Assembly (NCBI GenBank): GCA_020634895.1
Contig: JACKAV010000011.1
Coordinates: 1-64,000 of the forward strand
Origin: Anaerolineales bacterium
GTDB taxonomy: Bacteria; Chloroflexota; Anaerolineae; Anaerolineales; Villigracilaceae
Reading direction: 5' to 3'
Length of the DNA: 64,000 bases
Shown: positions 16,985 to 25,800 of the stretch, piece by piece
Layout: every line of letters begins with the position of its first letter
Position numbering within the stretch: position 1 is the stretch's first letter
Translations under genes and position numbers: made by a program
Notes under the pieces: generated by a model
The model's input: the letters and a program-made list of their open reading frames with translations, nothing else
Told to the model about the DNA's origin: nothing
Databases searched by the model: none

Positions 16985-17413
16985 TTAAGCCTTGAACGCC
17001 AAATACGTCTTTTTGGCTTCTCCTTCGCCAAATTCAGCAAAATCGACTGTCAGCGAAGTGCCCACTTTGATCTCTTCCGGCTTGGACATGTCCAGTCCGG
17101 TGACACGGGCGCTGATAAACGTGCCCTCTTCCAATTCCACGATTCCCGAAACATAGGGATTCTTTTTATCAAAACCCTGCTCCACCATGAAGGTCGGTCC
17201 GCTGTAAATGACGGTGAATCCCGCCAGCTTGCCTTTGCCGTTGGCTTCCACCCATTCCATCTCATCGCTATGGCACTTGGGGCAGATCTCACGCGGAGGG
17301 GCATACACGCCGCCGCACTTTGTACACTTCACGGTCATCAGTTTATGTTCCGCAAGATATTGATTGAACGCCGCCTGAGTGAACGGGCGGATAGTAGTTG
17401 TTTCTTCGCTCAT
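16985..17413 (-). CDS. DUF35 / OB-fold acyl-CoA-associated zinc-ribbon protein
   Basis: A 142-residue protein from the ATG at 17413, which has GAGAG in front. An N-terminal rubredoxin-like zinc ribbon (CTKC...CPKC) precedes an OB-fold. Such proteins bind acyl-CoA and act as subunits of thiolases, for example in the archaeal thiolase/HMG-CoA synthase complex and in the steroid aldolase Ltp2-ChsH2. The thiolase gene lies directly upstream, so the pair is very likely a complex. A longer reading starting MLHFVQHD is possible but those residues come from a repeat element, so I do not use it. Confidence 0.87.
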   Translation of the reverse strand: MSEETTTIRPFTQAAFNQYLAEHKLMTVKCTKCGGVYAPPREICPKCHSDEMEWVEANGKGKLAGFTVIYSGPTFMVEQGFDKKNPYVSGIVELEEGTFISARVTGLDMSKPEEIKVGTSLTVDFAEFGEGEAKKTYLAFKA

Positions 17414-17427
17414 AGTATTCTCTCTTT

Positions 17428-17497
17428 TGTCATGCTGAACGAAGTGAAGCATCTCTACGATAATCCTGGAGACTCTTCGCTGTCGCTCAGAGTGACA
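17428..17497. repeat. Imperfect inverted repeat of the widespread GAACGAAGTGAAG type
   Basis: Two diverged arms, 17428-17455 (TGTCATGCTGAACG...) and 17469-17497 (...GCTCAGAGTGACA), face each other over 13 bases. This word type is known to me from many bacterial genomes as a dispersed intergenic repeat. It fills the whole spacer between the thiolase stop and the DUF35 leader. Confidence 0.75.
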
Positions 17498-17500
17498 ATC

Positions 17501-18769
17501 TTAGTTGCGCCTCTCATACACATGGACGGTGCAAGTGGAACCAGTCGCGCCGACGTTGTGTGTCAATGCCAGTGAGATGTCGCCATCGACTTGCCGAGCC
17601 TCCGCCTGACCCCGCATCTGCTTGAACACTTCGACAGCCTGTGCCACGCCGGAAGCTCCCACAGGATGTCCCTTCGCCTTCAAGCCGCCAGAGGTATTGA
17701 TGGGTTTCGCTCCGTTGCGGGCGGTCACGCCATCTTCCGCGGCTTTGAAACCTTCACCCGGAGCAAAGAAACCGAGGTCTTCGCTGGCGATCACTTCCGC
17801 GATGGTGAAGCAGTCATGGACTTCGGCAATGCGAATATCTTTTGACGTCACGCCCGCCATTTCGTAGGCAATTGTCGCCGCTGTTTTTGCCGCAGGGATG
17901 CTGGTCAACTCGGGGCGGTCGTGCAAAGCTGAACCCGAAGCCTGAGCCGAGCCGATAATATGGATCGGATGATCTGAAAATTCATGCGCGATCTCATCTG
18001 CTACGAGCAAAACCGAAGCAGCTCCATCCGAAATCGGCGAGCAATCGAACAATCGCAGCGGATATGCAATCGTCGGGTTGCCGCCTTCGTCGTGGAGGAA
18101 ATCCCAAATGGTGGACCATGTTGGGGCGGGCTTCCCCTTTTTGATCGCAGCCGCGACGCGTCCTTCCATCCAGTTTTGGATGGTGACGCCGAACTGTGCA
18201 TTCGGGTTGAGCGCGGCATTATCGTGATTCTTCACCGCCACATTCATGAGATGTTCGGACTTCATTCCATAGCGATCCATATACGCGGACGCCATCGCGG
18301 CATAGAAGCCGGGGAAGGTAAAGCCCGCGGGAATTTCAAAAGCCACATCCGCGGCAGTGGCAAGCGCTTCGGTTACTTCGGCTGTTTTGAGCGCGGTCAT
18401 CTTTTCAGAGCCGCCGACAAGGACAACATCCGCCATACCAGAAGCGATCGCCATCACTCCCTGACGAAGCGCAACACCGCCGGATGCACAGGCATCTTCC
18501 ACACGCGTGGCAGGGATGGGCAGCAAGCCGACTGCATCCGCGAGAATGGGAGCGAGATGCGCCTGATGCTCAAACTGGTCACTGGAAAAATTGCCAACAT
18601 ACATGGCTTCAATGCGGGATGGATCGAACCCCTTATCCACCGATTTGGTCATTGCCTTGTAAGACTCAACGAAAAGGTCACGGGAGTTCTTTTCGGCAAA
18701 CGCACCAAATTTCGACATCCCCGCGCCAACCATTGCTACCCCGCGCGGAAGGGGTCTTGTTTTAGGCAT
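17501..18769 (-). CDS. Thiolase family protein (SCP2-type)
   Basis: A 422-residue thiolase. The nucleophile is Cys94 in EDACASGG; His368 is in GHPVGASG; the C-terminal loop has THN (His404) in place of the Cys-Gly-Gly of biosynthetic thiolases, as in SCP2-type and archaeal thiolases. GGAGGCG precedes the ATG. With its DUF35 partner (next gene) it should catalyse Claisen condensation or cleavage of acyl-CoA. Alternatives are acetoacetyl-CoA synthesis for an HMG-CoA-like step, or retro-aldol cleavage as in Ltp2; the intact Cys argues for true thiolase chemistry. Confidence 0.87.
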   Translation of the reverse strand: MPKTRPLPRGVAMVGAGMSKFGAFAEKNSRDLFVESYKAMTKSVDKGFDPSRIEAMYVGNFSSDQFEHQAHLAPILADAVGLLPIPATRVEDACASGGVALRQGVMAIASGMADVVLVGGSEKMTALKTAEVTEALATAADVAFEIPAGFTFPGFYAAMASAYMDRYGMKSEHLMNVAVKNHDNAALNPNAQFGVTIQNWMEGRVAAAIKKGKPAPTWSTIWDFLHDEGGNPTIAYPLRLFDCSPISDGAASVLLVADEIAHEFSDHPIHIIGSAQASGSALHDRPELTSIPAAKTAATIAYEMAGVTSKDIRIAEVHDCFTIAEVIASEDLGFFAPGEGFKAAEDGVTARNGAKPINTSGGLKAKGHPVGASGVAQAVEVFKQMRGQAEARQVDGDISLALTHNVGATGSTCTVHVYERRN

Positions 18770-18789
18770 TACGCCTCCTTATTGAGCAG

Positions 18790-18858
18790 TTATCAGTTTT
18801 CAGTGAACAGTAATCAGCTTAACCCGACCACTGTTCACTGTCCACTGCTCACTGATTA
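18790..18858. repeat. Palindromic CAGTGAACAG/CTGATTAC word repeat that supplies a stop codon
   Basis: CAGTGAACAG (18801-18810) pairs with CTGTTCACTG (18831-18840); outer words TTATCAG and CTGATTAC also answer each other. Read on the minus strand, the first three bases of the element (TAA, 18858-18856) are the stop codon of the upstream hydrolase gene. It lacks a T-run. Confidence 0.7.
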
Positions 18859-19917
18859 CTTAAGCACTTTCCCAAACGCCGCCATGAACTCATCGGGCTT
18901 CTCCACGTAGGGAGTGTGACCCGTATCGGCGATAACGACTTCTTCAAAGGAACCGCCTTGAGCGGTGTACTTTTCGAGCAGGCTGCGAGTCTGACCGACC
19001 ATCGGCTGAGGCGGATACACTTCTTCGCCGGGCCAGCCGGGGACATAACCCAACTTACCAAGCGTACCCAGGTCAAAAAAGGAACTATCCGAAACGATCA
19101 TGTCCGAGTCTCCGCGAACCCAAAGAATGAAAGGCTTGGTTGCCGCGCCAAGGAAATTCTTCACGCTATCGCCGACATACTTTGGAGAAATCGCATTGAT
19201 GGGACCAAAATTACCAGGCGCCACATTGGGCCAATTACCAGATGCAACGAAGTCGCCGGGGTACTTCTGTTCGCCAACCTTCTCAGTCATCAGCGAAGAG
19301 AGCAAATCTTCCTCACGAGCCGGAACGAAAGGTGGTTTCCAATAGAAGCTGTTCATCACCACGCGCGGAGAGGCTTGCGGGTTATCACTGGAGCGGTCGC
19401 CCGCGGCCATCAACTTGGGAAAATCAGGATTGACCACGCCGCCGCCGGAACCAGCAAAGTCATCGTAGCAGGGAGTGCCGTCGAGGTCTTTCGAGCCGCC
19501 AAATCCGTAGATCGAGCCGGGGTTGACAACAGTTCCACTCAGAACACGTCCGCTTAGTGAGCCAACCAAGCCGAATACAATCGTCCCACCCATCGAGTGA
19601 CCGATCACGTGCGTCTTTTCGATCTTGAGCGCATCGAGCAAAGCGGCAAGGTCATCGATCCAGTCACCCATCCCGCGCGTGGCGTCCACCAATTTATCTT
19701 CGGTGTCACCGTAGCCGCGCAGGTCAGGCGCAATGCCGCGAAAACCTTCGGGCAACTTGAGCATGATCTCTTCCCAATAGGTAGCAGAAGAAGCATTACC
19801 GTGCAAAAATAAAACCGGTGTACCGCTCTCAGGTCCACTAAAGAGAACGTGCTGTTTCAGGCGGGGGGTATCCACCATTTGAGATGTAATACCGGGTAAA
19901 GTTGGAACTGTAGACAT
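18856..19917 (-). CDS. Alpha/beta hydrolase 3 with an extended lid
   Basis: A 353-residue hydrolase, longer than the usual 260-280. The elbow is GHSMGG (Ser108); Asp of DSDMIVSDSS and His of DTGHTPYVEKP complete the triad. About 100 residues between 130 and 240 form an enlarged cap region with NPGSIYGFGG and many Gly/Asp residues. GGAGA precedes the ATG. It sits two bases from the acyl-CoA ligase 2 gene and is surely co-transcribed. Substrate unknown. Confidence 0.82.
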   Translation of the reverse strand: MSTVPTLPGITSQMVDTPRLKQHVLFSGPESGTPVLFLHGNASSATYWEEIMLKLPEGFRGIAPDLRGYGDTEDKLVDATRGMGDWIDDLAALLDALKIEKTHVIGHSMGGTIVFGLVGSLSGRVLSGTVVNPGSIYGFGGSKDLDGTPCYDDFAGSGGGVVNPDFPKLMAAGDRSSDNPQASPRVVMNSFYWKPPFVPAREEDLLSSLMTEKVGEQKYPGDFVASGNWPNVAPGNFGPINAISPKYVGDSVKNFLGAATKPFILWVRGDSDMIVSDSSFFDLGTLGKLGYVPGWPGEEVYPPQPMVGQTRSLLEKYTAQGGSFEEVVIADTGHTPYVEKPDEFMAAFGKVLK

Positions 19918-19918
19918 T

Positions 19919-21451
19919 TCAATCTCCTTTGGTAAATTGGTCGCGCAGTTCGCGCTTGAGAATTTTCCCTGCGGCAGAAATGGGCAGGGCTTCCATAAGA
20001 CTTACAGATTTCGGAACTTTATATTTCGCCAACCGTTCGGTCATGAATTTGAGCAGTTCTTCCTCCGTCGTACTTTGATTGGGTTTCAACACAACACAAG
20101 CCTTGCCCACCTCGCCCCACTTCGGGTCGGGCAAGCCGATCACCGCGCACATGTGAACCGCGGAGTGTTGATACAAAACTTTTTCAATTTCTGCTGGATA
20201 CACATTCTCGCCACCCGAAATGAACATATCCTTCTTGCGGTCAACGATAAAGAAATAACCTTCATCATCATATTGGGCGACATCGCCCGTATGGAAGTAT
20301 CCACGTTCATCGACGGCATCTTTGCTGGCTTCTGGATTATTGAAATAGCCGGAACTATAAGATGGACCTTTGAGGACCAATTCTCCCGCCTCATTCGGAC
20401 CGAGAAACTGATTCTGTTCATCGACAATTTTTGCGTCGACGAAGAAGTTTGGTCGCCCGATCGATCCTGCCTTGCGGATGGCATCTTCTGGGGCAAGCGC
20501 AAAAATGCCGGGACCAAACTCGGTCATACCAAATCCCTGCTTGAAGCGGATGTTCTTCTCTTTTGTGTACTTCTCCACCAACGGCACAGGCAACGGAGCG
20601 CCCCCCGAAGTGCAGAAACGCAGCGCGGATAAATCCACAGATTCCCAATTTGGCGCCGTGGTCAGCATTTGATACATCGTCGGCACCGCGGCAAAGATGG
20701 TAACTTTTTCGCGCTCCAACAGAGTCAAAACCTGTTCAGGGTCAAATGCACGGATGAGAATGGTCGTCCCGCCAAAGATGACTTGCGGCAGGGTGTAGAC
20801 GAAAAGTCCGCCCGTGTGGAACATCGGGAAGACGTTGAGATACACATCGTTATGTGTCACATCATGGATGACGGTATTGAGCGTATTCCACGCGATCATG
20901 CGGTGTGAGACTTGCGCTGCTTTGGGCAATCCCGTCGTGCCGCCGGTGAAGATCAAGGCGGCAATGTCTTCTGCTTCGAGGTCTTCGCAGGTTACGGCTG
21001 AGTCAGAGGCGGATTGAAGGGTGAATTCAAAGGGACGCGAATCCTTGACTCCGTTTCCATCCAAGTGAATAGTGATCAGTGAATAGTGATCAGTGAGATT
21101 CGAAACACTCTCTTTGAAATCATCAGAGAAGACGAGAATTTTTGGATTGGTGTACTGGAAAATTTCCAACAGTTCGTGCCAGCTCAAACGCCAATTTAAA
21201 GCAGTGTGGATCGCACCAAGTTTGGAACAGGCGAAGAAAAGGTCGAGGTGTTCGTACCCATCCTTGGCGAGGATGGCGACCCGGTCACCTTTGCCAATGC
21301 CCTGAGACTTAAGCCAATTCGCAAGTTTGTTCGCCCGCTGATTCGCTTCATGGAAGGTCAAGCGCCATTCAGGAGATTTCCCCGCATCGATGAACGCGAG
21401 TTTTTCAGGGGAGTACAGTTCCCTTCGAGCCAGATAATCGCCGATGTACAT
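19919..21451 (-). CDS. AMP-forming acyl-CoA ligase 2
   Basis: A 510-residue ANL enzyme from the ATG at 21451, which has GGAGG six bases upstream; the 20 extra codons possible in front derive from a hairpin repeat. Motifs: FTGGTTGLPKAA (P-loop), GFGMTEFG, FHTGDVAQYDDEGYFFIVDR and the C-terminal Lys in AAGKILKREL. Residues 119-129 (LTDHYSLITIH) are encoded by a 14-bp tandem repeat of the same word type as the spacer element at 18790, in a region where the paralog at 13616 has unrelated sequence. The enzyme probably stays active because this is a surface-variable stretch. Confidence 0.88.
   Translation of the reverse strand: MYIGDYLARRELYSPEKLAFIDAGKSPEWRLTFHEANQRANKLANWLKSQGIGKGDRVAILAKDGYEHLDLFFACSKLGAIHTALNWRLSWHELLEIFQYTNPKILVFSDDFKESVSNLTDHYSLITIHLDGNGVKDSRPFEFTLQSASDSAVTCEDLEAEDIAALIFTGGTTGLPKAAQVSHRMIAWNTLNTVIHDVTHNDVYLNVFPMFHTGGLFVYTLPQVIFGGTTILIRAFDPEQVLTLLEREKVTIFAAVPTMYQMLTTAPNWESVDLSALRFCTSGGAPLPVPLVEKYTKEKNIRFKQGFGMTEFGPGIFALAPEDAIRKAGSIGRPNFFVDAKIVDEQNQFLGPNEAGELVLKGPSYSSGYFNNPEASKDAVDERGYFHTGDVAQYDDEGYFFIVDRKKDMFISGGENVYPAEIEKVLYQHSAVHMCAVIGLPDPKWGEVGKACVVLKPNQSTTEEELLKFMTERLAKYKVPKSVSLMEALPISAAGKILKRELRDQFTKGD
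21065..21096. repeat. 14-bp tandem repeat inside a coding sequence
   Basis: GTGAATAGTGATCA stands twice without a mismatch (21065-21078 and 21079-21092) and is followed by a third GTGA. It lies in frame in acyl-CoA ligase 2 and shares words with the intergenic element at 18790-18858. Confidence 0.9.
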
Positions 21452-21470
21452 AAAACCTCCAGTGAAAAGT

Positions 21471-21517
21471 TGAAAGTTGCAGGTTGAACGTTTTGAACCT
21501 TCAACCTGCAACTTTCA
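21471..21517 (-). terminator. Perfect 18-bp hairpin repeat between KASIII and ligase 2 genes
   Basis: TGAAAGTTGCAGGTTGAA (21471-21488) and its exact complement (21500-21517) enclose 11 bases. The words GTTGAA/TTCAAC repeat inside the arms. It can end transcripts of the KASIII gene or stabilise its 3' end; no T-run follows, so termination strength is unclear. Confidence 0.7.
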
Positions 21518-21531
21518 ACATTAAATCTTCT

Positions 21532-22530
21532 TTATTTCGCCGTCCACTTCCACACAGACGACGCCATCGTAATCCCACCGCCGCTGGCGCAGAAAAGGAT
21601 CACGTCACCGGGTTTGGGACCTTTGCCCTGCTCAATCGAGTCATCGAGCGCCATGACGACACAGGGAGAGCCGGTGTAACCCCATTTGTCCATGACCCAG
21701 TGCGTTTTTTCGATGGGCTGTTTGAGCAAGTCCATCATGAATTCGATGGTGCGGAGGTTGAGTTGAGTGAAGTAGTAATGATTGACGTCATCAAAACTCA
21801 ATTTCGCTTTGTCGAGCGCGCCTTGCATTAGTTTGGGCCAGTATTCTGTGTTGAAGGTTTTGGGGAATTTTTTGACGAACTCCACTTTTGGTCCGCCGAA
21901 CTGCGCCATATTTTCCGGTGTGCAGGGACGATATGTGCCGCCTGTGTAAATACCCAAAGCGTCATGGAAAGAGCCGACAGCCAGCAGATTCGAGCCGAGG
22001 AATCCCTGCTCCTCCCCCACGCCTAAGACCACCGCACCTGCGCCATCCGCAAAGAGATTGGCAGTTTTCTTATCCTTGAAATCAAGGAAGCAACTCATGC
22101 CGTATCCGCCTGCGACAAGCACATATTTCATCTGCGGTTCGGTCATGAGGTATTTTGCGCCTTGATCGAGTGCAGTGACCCAGCCCGCACACGCGGAGTT
22201 GACGTCATAGCAGCCGGCTTTGTCCGCGCCGAGTTTGGCTTGCACAACAATGGATGTGCTGGGCGAAAGGTAGTCCGGCGTGTCGGTGGAGACAATGATC
22301 AGGTCGAGGTCCGCAGCCGAAAGTCCGGCACGAGCGAGGGCTTTCTTCGAGGCTTCCACAACGAGGTCGGAGGTCACCTGATCGGGAGCCATCCAATGGC
22401 GTTCCTTGATTCCGACATTATCCAAAAGCCACTGCGAGGTGGATTCGCCCATGAGGGCATCCACTTCGGCGTTGGTGACAACCCGTTCGGGGACGTAACT
22501 ACCCGTGCTGAGAATTTGAACGTTGCGCAT
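21532..22530 (-). CDS. 3-oxoacyl-ACP synthase III / KASIII-like condensing enzyme
   Basis: A 332-residue FabH-type protein from the ATG at 22530 (GGAAGG in front). Nucleophile Cys114 is in NSACAGW and His251 in VNHYYFTQLN. The usual third residue, Asn of the GNTS motif, is missing: here the motif is GYTGSP at 284-289 with Tyr285. The C-terminus (FCASGGGITMASSVWKW) is KASIII-like. The enzyme may condense acyl-CoAs or transfer acyl groups without decarboxylation. With the thiolase and DUF35 protein in the same series, an HMG-CoA-synthase-like role is one option. Confidence 0.8.
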   Translation of the reverse strand: MRNVQILSTGSYVPERVVTNAEVDALMGESTSQWLLDNVGIKERHWMAPDQVTSDLVVEASKKALARAGLSAADLDLIIVSTDTPDYLSPSTSIVVQAKLGADKAGCYDVNSACAGWVTALDQGAKYLMTEPQMKYVLVAGGYGMSCFLDFKDKKTANLFADGAGAVVLGVGEEQGFLGSNLLAVGSFHDALGIYTGGTYRPCTPENMAQFGGPKVEFVKKFPKTFNTEYWPKLMQGALDKAKLSFDDVNHYYFTQLNLRTIEFMMDLLKQPIEKTHWVMDKWGYTGSPCVVMALDDSIEQGKGPKPGDVILFCASGGGITMASSVWKWTAK

Positions 22531-22544
22531 GATACCTTCCAGAA

Positions 22545-22778
22545 TTATAGATTGGGGGGTGGTGTTTTGGTGGATGACGGAGGTTGAAGTTCCTCGATCT
22601 GCACAAAGCGGTGCATGAACTCCATCGCTTCGTGCCACTCGGTAAAGTTGATCTCTTCAGCAGATTGAATATGGCGAACCGTGCCGCGATAATTCGGCTG
22701 TGCGGAGACTTCGTCCAGCACAAAGCGGATGATGAATGAGGAAATCAACGGAGTGGAGTCAGCTTCCATCGCGTACAC
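22545..22778 (-). CDS. Small conserved protein of unknown function
   Basis: A 77-residue protein, GTG start at 22778 or ATG three codons later. Core pattern: SFIIRFV, then RGTVRHIQSAEEINFTEW and EAMEFMHRFV. I recognise this arrangement (Arg/His-Gln-Ser motif plus a Trp-Ala-helix) from short Chloroflexota proteins without a known role. The last 17 residues are Pro/Thr-rich and probably disordered. It lies 14 bases upstream of the KASIII gene start and may be co-transcribed with the acyl-CoA series. Confidence 0.6.
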   Translation of the reverse strand: MYAMEADSTPLISSFIIRFVLDEVSAQPNYRGTVRHIQSAEEINFTEWHEAMEFMHRFVQIEELQPPSSTKTPPPNL

Positions 22779-22810
22779 GATAGCAGAGCGGGGTAACAGC
22801 AGGGTTACAA

Positions 22811-22845
22811 AGACAAAACACCGCGGGAGAATATCCCGCGGTGTA
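22811..22845 (-). terminator. Terminator of the large regulator gene
   Basis: A perfect 11-bp stem, ACACCGCGGGA / TCCCGCGGTGT, with a 5-base loop, followed on the minus strand by TTTTGTCTTT. It lies three bases after the regulator stop. Confidence 0.9.
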
Positions 22846-22847
22846 AT

Positions 22848-25800
22848 TTACGAACGGATCAATTTTTTGTACAAATCCTGAGTTTCTTGCGAAGGCGGAA
22901 CATCAAGCTCATCTTTCAGAGTTTGCTGACAGCGTTGATAGATGCGGGCAAGCTGCCCACGGTCACCGAGGATGTTATAAACCTGCATCAGGTGGCGGTA
23001 GGCGCGCTCCCAACAGTTATCACGCGCAAGGATGCGCTGACAGAGATCGATCATTTCGTTGAAGCGTTCATTTGCAAGATACAACTCGCAAAGCTTATCC
23101 GCTGTTTCAAGGAAAAGCGTCGCAAGGCGTTCACGTTCTTCGGCAGCCCACGGCTCATAAAGTGAATCAGGCAGGTAATCGCCGCGATATAACTGAACCG
23201 CTTCTTCAAGCTGCGACATCGAGCTCGATGTAGGTTTGAGTCCATCACGGGCAAGGCGGGCAAAATGGTCAGAGTCAAGCCAGAGGTCGGCGTGGAGGCG
23301 CAGGGTGTAAGTCGTTCCGTCGCGCACGATAAAAGCTGAGTCGCTGCCTGCATCCCGTTCCGGCTCCAAAACCTGATACAGTGTATTCAGCGTGATCTTG
23401 AAATTGCGCTGCGCCGTAGCAAGGTCTGCATCGGGCCAGAGATATTCGCAGATCTGATCGCGGTCGAGCGGAGATTGATGATACGTGAGAAGCAGTTGAA
23501 AAAGTTGACGGGATTTCTCACGACGCCAGCCATTCGATGGAATCGGTTCGCTTCCGCGCCGGACCTGAAAACTGCCCAGCGTTTCGACGGTGAGTCTAAA
23601 CCCGGGGTGAATCCTGACATCGTGCAAGCCAAGCGTATCCAGCAAGCGGTCGATGAAACCGCTTTCCCAAGCATTTTGTTTCGCATGCAAAAGCAGAGGA
23701 ACGAACATGCGCTCATCCGCCGGACCGAGCAGCGTGGGGCGGGTAAAGAAGAATGAATATCCATTCTGTTGACATATGCCAAGAACATCGGGTAAAAGTT
23801 GCGCGACAAAATCGAATTTTTTCTGTTTGAAAAAACCGTATGCCAGCCACAAGCGCGCCGCACTGCGACCAAAAGTATCACTGCATTCTTCGAAGCCGCG
23901 GACTGCGCGATTCAGCCAGACTTCCGCCGCTTCGTAACGTGCCGCGATCATCAAGCTGGCGCCCATTGATAAACGCGTCAGGGACGCGATCCATTCGTCG
24001 CCGGCTTCGGCGGCAACATCAATGGCTGCCTGCGCGTGGCGCTGCGCCAACTGCAAATCGCCGCGATAGCCATAAGCGCGGCACAAGCCCCAATTGGCTT
24101 CCACTGAGAGGCGCGGAACATCGAGGGTCCTACTCAGTTCGATCGTCGCTTCGAAGGCAGTCGTTGCGCGCGTGAAATTATCATCATCGAAAGATCGCGA
24201 TAAATTGAGTGCGTGTCCCTGCCGCATGTGACCAACCGCCGTCACAAAAGGCGACTTTAGTTTGTCGCCGCGCTCGGTTCCCTCCAACGCCGATTGATAC
24301 GCGTGATCTCTCATTCCCATGAATGAGTAAATCAATGAAAGCAATAATTTCGTTTCACGATGCGCACGCGGCGTTTGAACCGGTTCGCGAGATTCGGTTT
24401 CGGCGAGTTCTTCAAGTCCCTTTCTGGCTTCCTCCAGGCGACCCGTACGCAGAAGGACGCGGAACCATAATTGGTCGTTGGATGGACCTTCCGCACGGAG
24501 CGCATCCGCGCGTTGACGCAGCCGATCCGCCTCTTCGACGTGACCGGAGTTGAGCTTGTTTTCTGCAAGCAACTCGAACAACCTGACCTGCGCTTCACGA
24601 TCCTCAAAGCCGTCGCTCAAGCGGATGGCTTCTTCGAGGAGTTTTTCCGCCTGTGAGGGATTGACCGTATCAAGATAAACGCGCGCCTGTCCGCGCAGGG
24701 CACGGGCAATGCCGTCCTGTTGTCCGCGCGAGCGCCAGGTTACTTCGGCTTGTTTGTACCAGCCCTGCGCCTCGTCAAAGCGACTGTGCATGCGCGCGAG
24801 TTCGCCGAGGGTGAACATCAATGTCGGGTGCTGGTGCAGGGAGAGGCTTGGGAGTGAGTCGATGTAATTCGTAAGCGTATCCAACCGCCCCGTGGAAAGA
24901 AGCGTCGGCGCGTATTCATCCAGCAAATCCGCCACCTCATCCCATGCCTGAGATTCGATCAGATGATAGATCGCGTCCTCGGGGTTGTGATGCCTGGTGA
25001 AATATTGGGCTGCATCGCGGTGCCATTTGGTGCGGGTGTCATTGGGCGATTGCTGCTGTAGAAAATTGTGGAAGATATGATGATATCGAAGCGTGCCCTC
25101 GGGTGTATCGGTGACAAAAAGATCCTGACGGCGAAGATACGCCAGCATCGAAGATGAATCACCCGAAGAAAAACCAGCGGATTTCCGAAGCGCGTCGCAA
25201 ACCTCCGGTTGAAGTTCGCGCAAAACGGAAGTGACCAATAGAAACTCGCGCACGTCTGCTGGCTGTCGATCAAAGACTTCATGCGCGAGCATATCGAACA
25301 AAGCTTCGAGCGAGTCCGCCTGCCAGCGCAAAGGGAATTCAAGTGTCAGCGGCGAATGTGAACGGATGCTTTGCCAAATAAGCTGCAGTCCGATTGCCCA
25401 GCCTTCGGTGTATTCCAGCAGGGAATCAAGTTCTTCGCTGGTAAGTTCAAGTCCATAACGCGTGCTAAACAAGGATGAAATTTCGGTCTTTGTAAACGTC
25501 AGCGTGGATTGATCAAGAACGAGCGCTTCACCCTGCGCACGCCAGCGCGTGAGAGTTGGAAGCGTTATGGTGGGACGTCCCGAAAGCAGGACGTGAAAAT
25601 TTACAGGAGCAAGCCCGATAAGACGGTCTAGAATGTGCGGAAGTTCGCCGTTCTCTGTGAGCAGATGAGCATCATCGAGAATCAGTAAAGTGGGCGGGAT
25701 GGCAGAATCCGCGAGGGCGTTGATGATCTGGTCGAGAATGCCGCGCCAGGGAAGCGGTCCCTGGGCGCCGTCCCAATTTTCAAGGAAAGCGGTTGGTAGA

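Noticed and set aside
17984..18910. A 308-residue open frame opposite the thiolase gene
   Set aside because: It runs antisense through the thiolase active-site region and has no recognisable domain; the thiolase has all key residues.
21452..21511. N-terminal extension of acyl-CoA ligase 2 (20 residues)
   Set aside because: The extra codons come from the 18-bp hairpin repeat; the ATG at 21451 has GGAGG at ideal spacing.
13616..22530. An OleABCD-type long-chain olefin pathway
   Set aside because: The gene types look similar (KASIII-like, hydrolase, ligase, SDR), but the SDR is a short classical FabG type rather than the extended OleD type, and the KASIII protein lacks the Asn of the OleA triad.
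22499..22723. A 74-residue minus-strand frame overlapping the small gene at 22545
   Set aside because: The overlapping 77-residue frame carries the conserved RGTVRHIQS pattern; this one has none.
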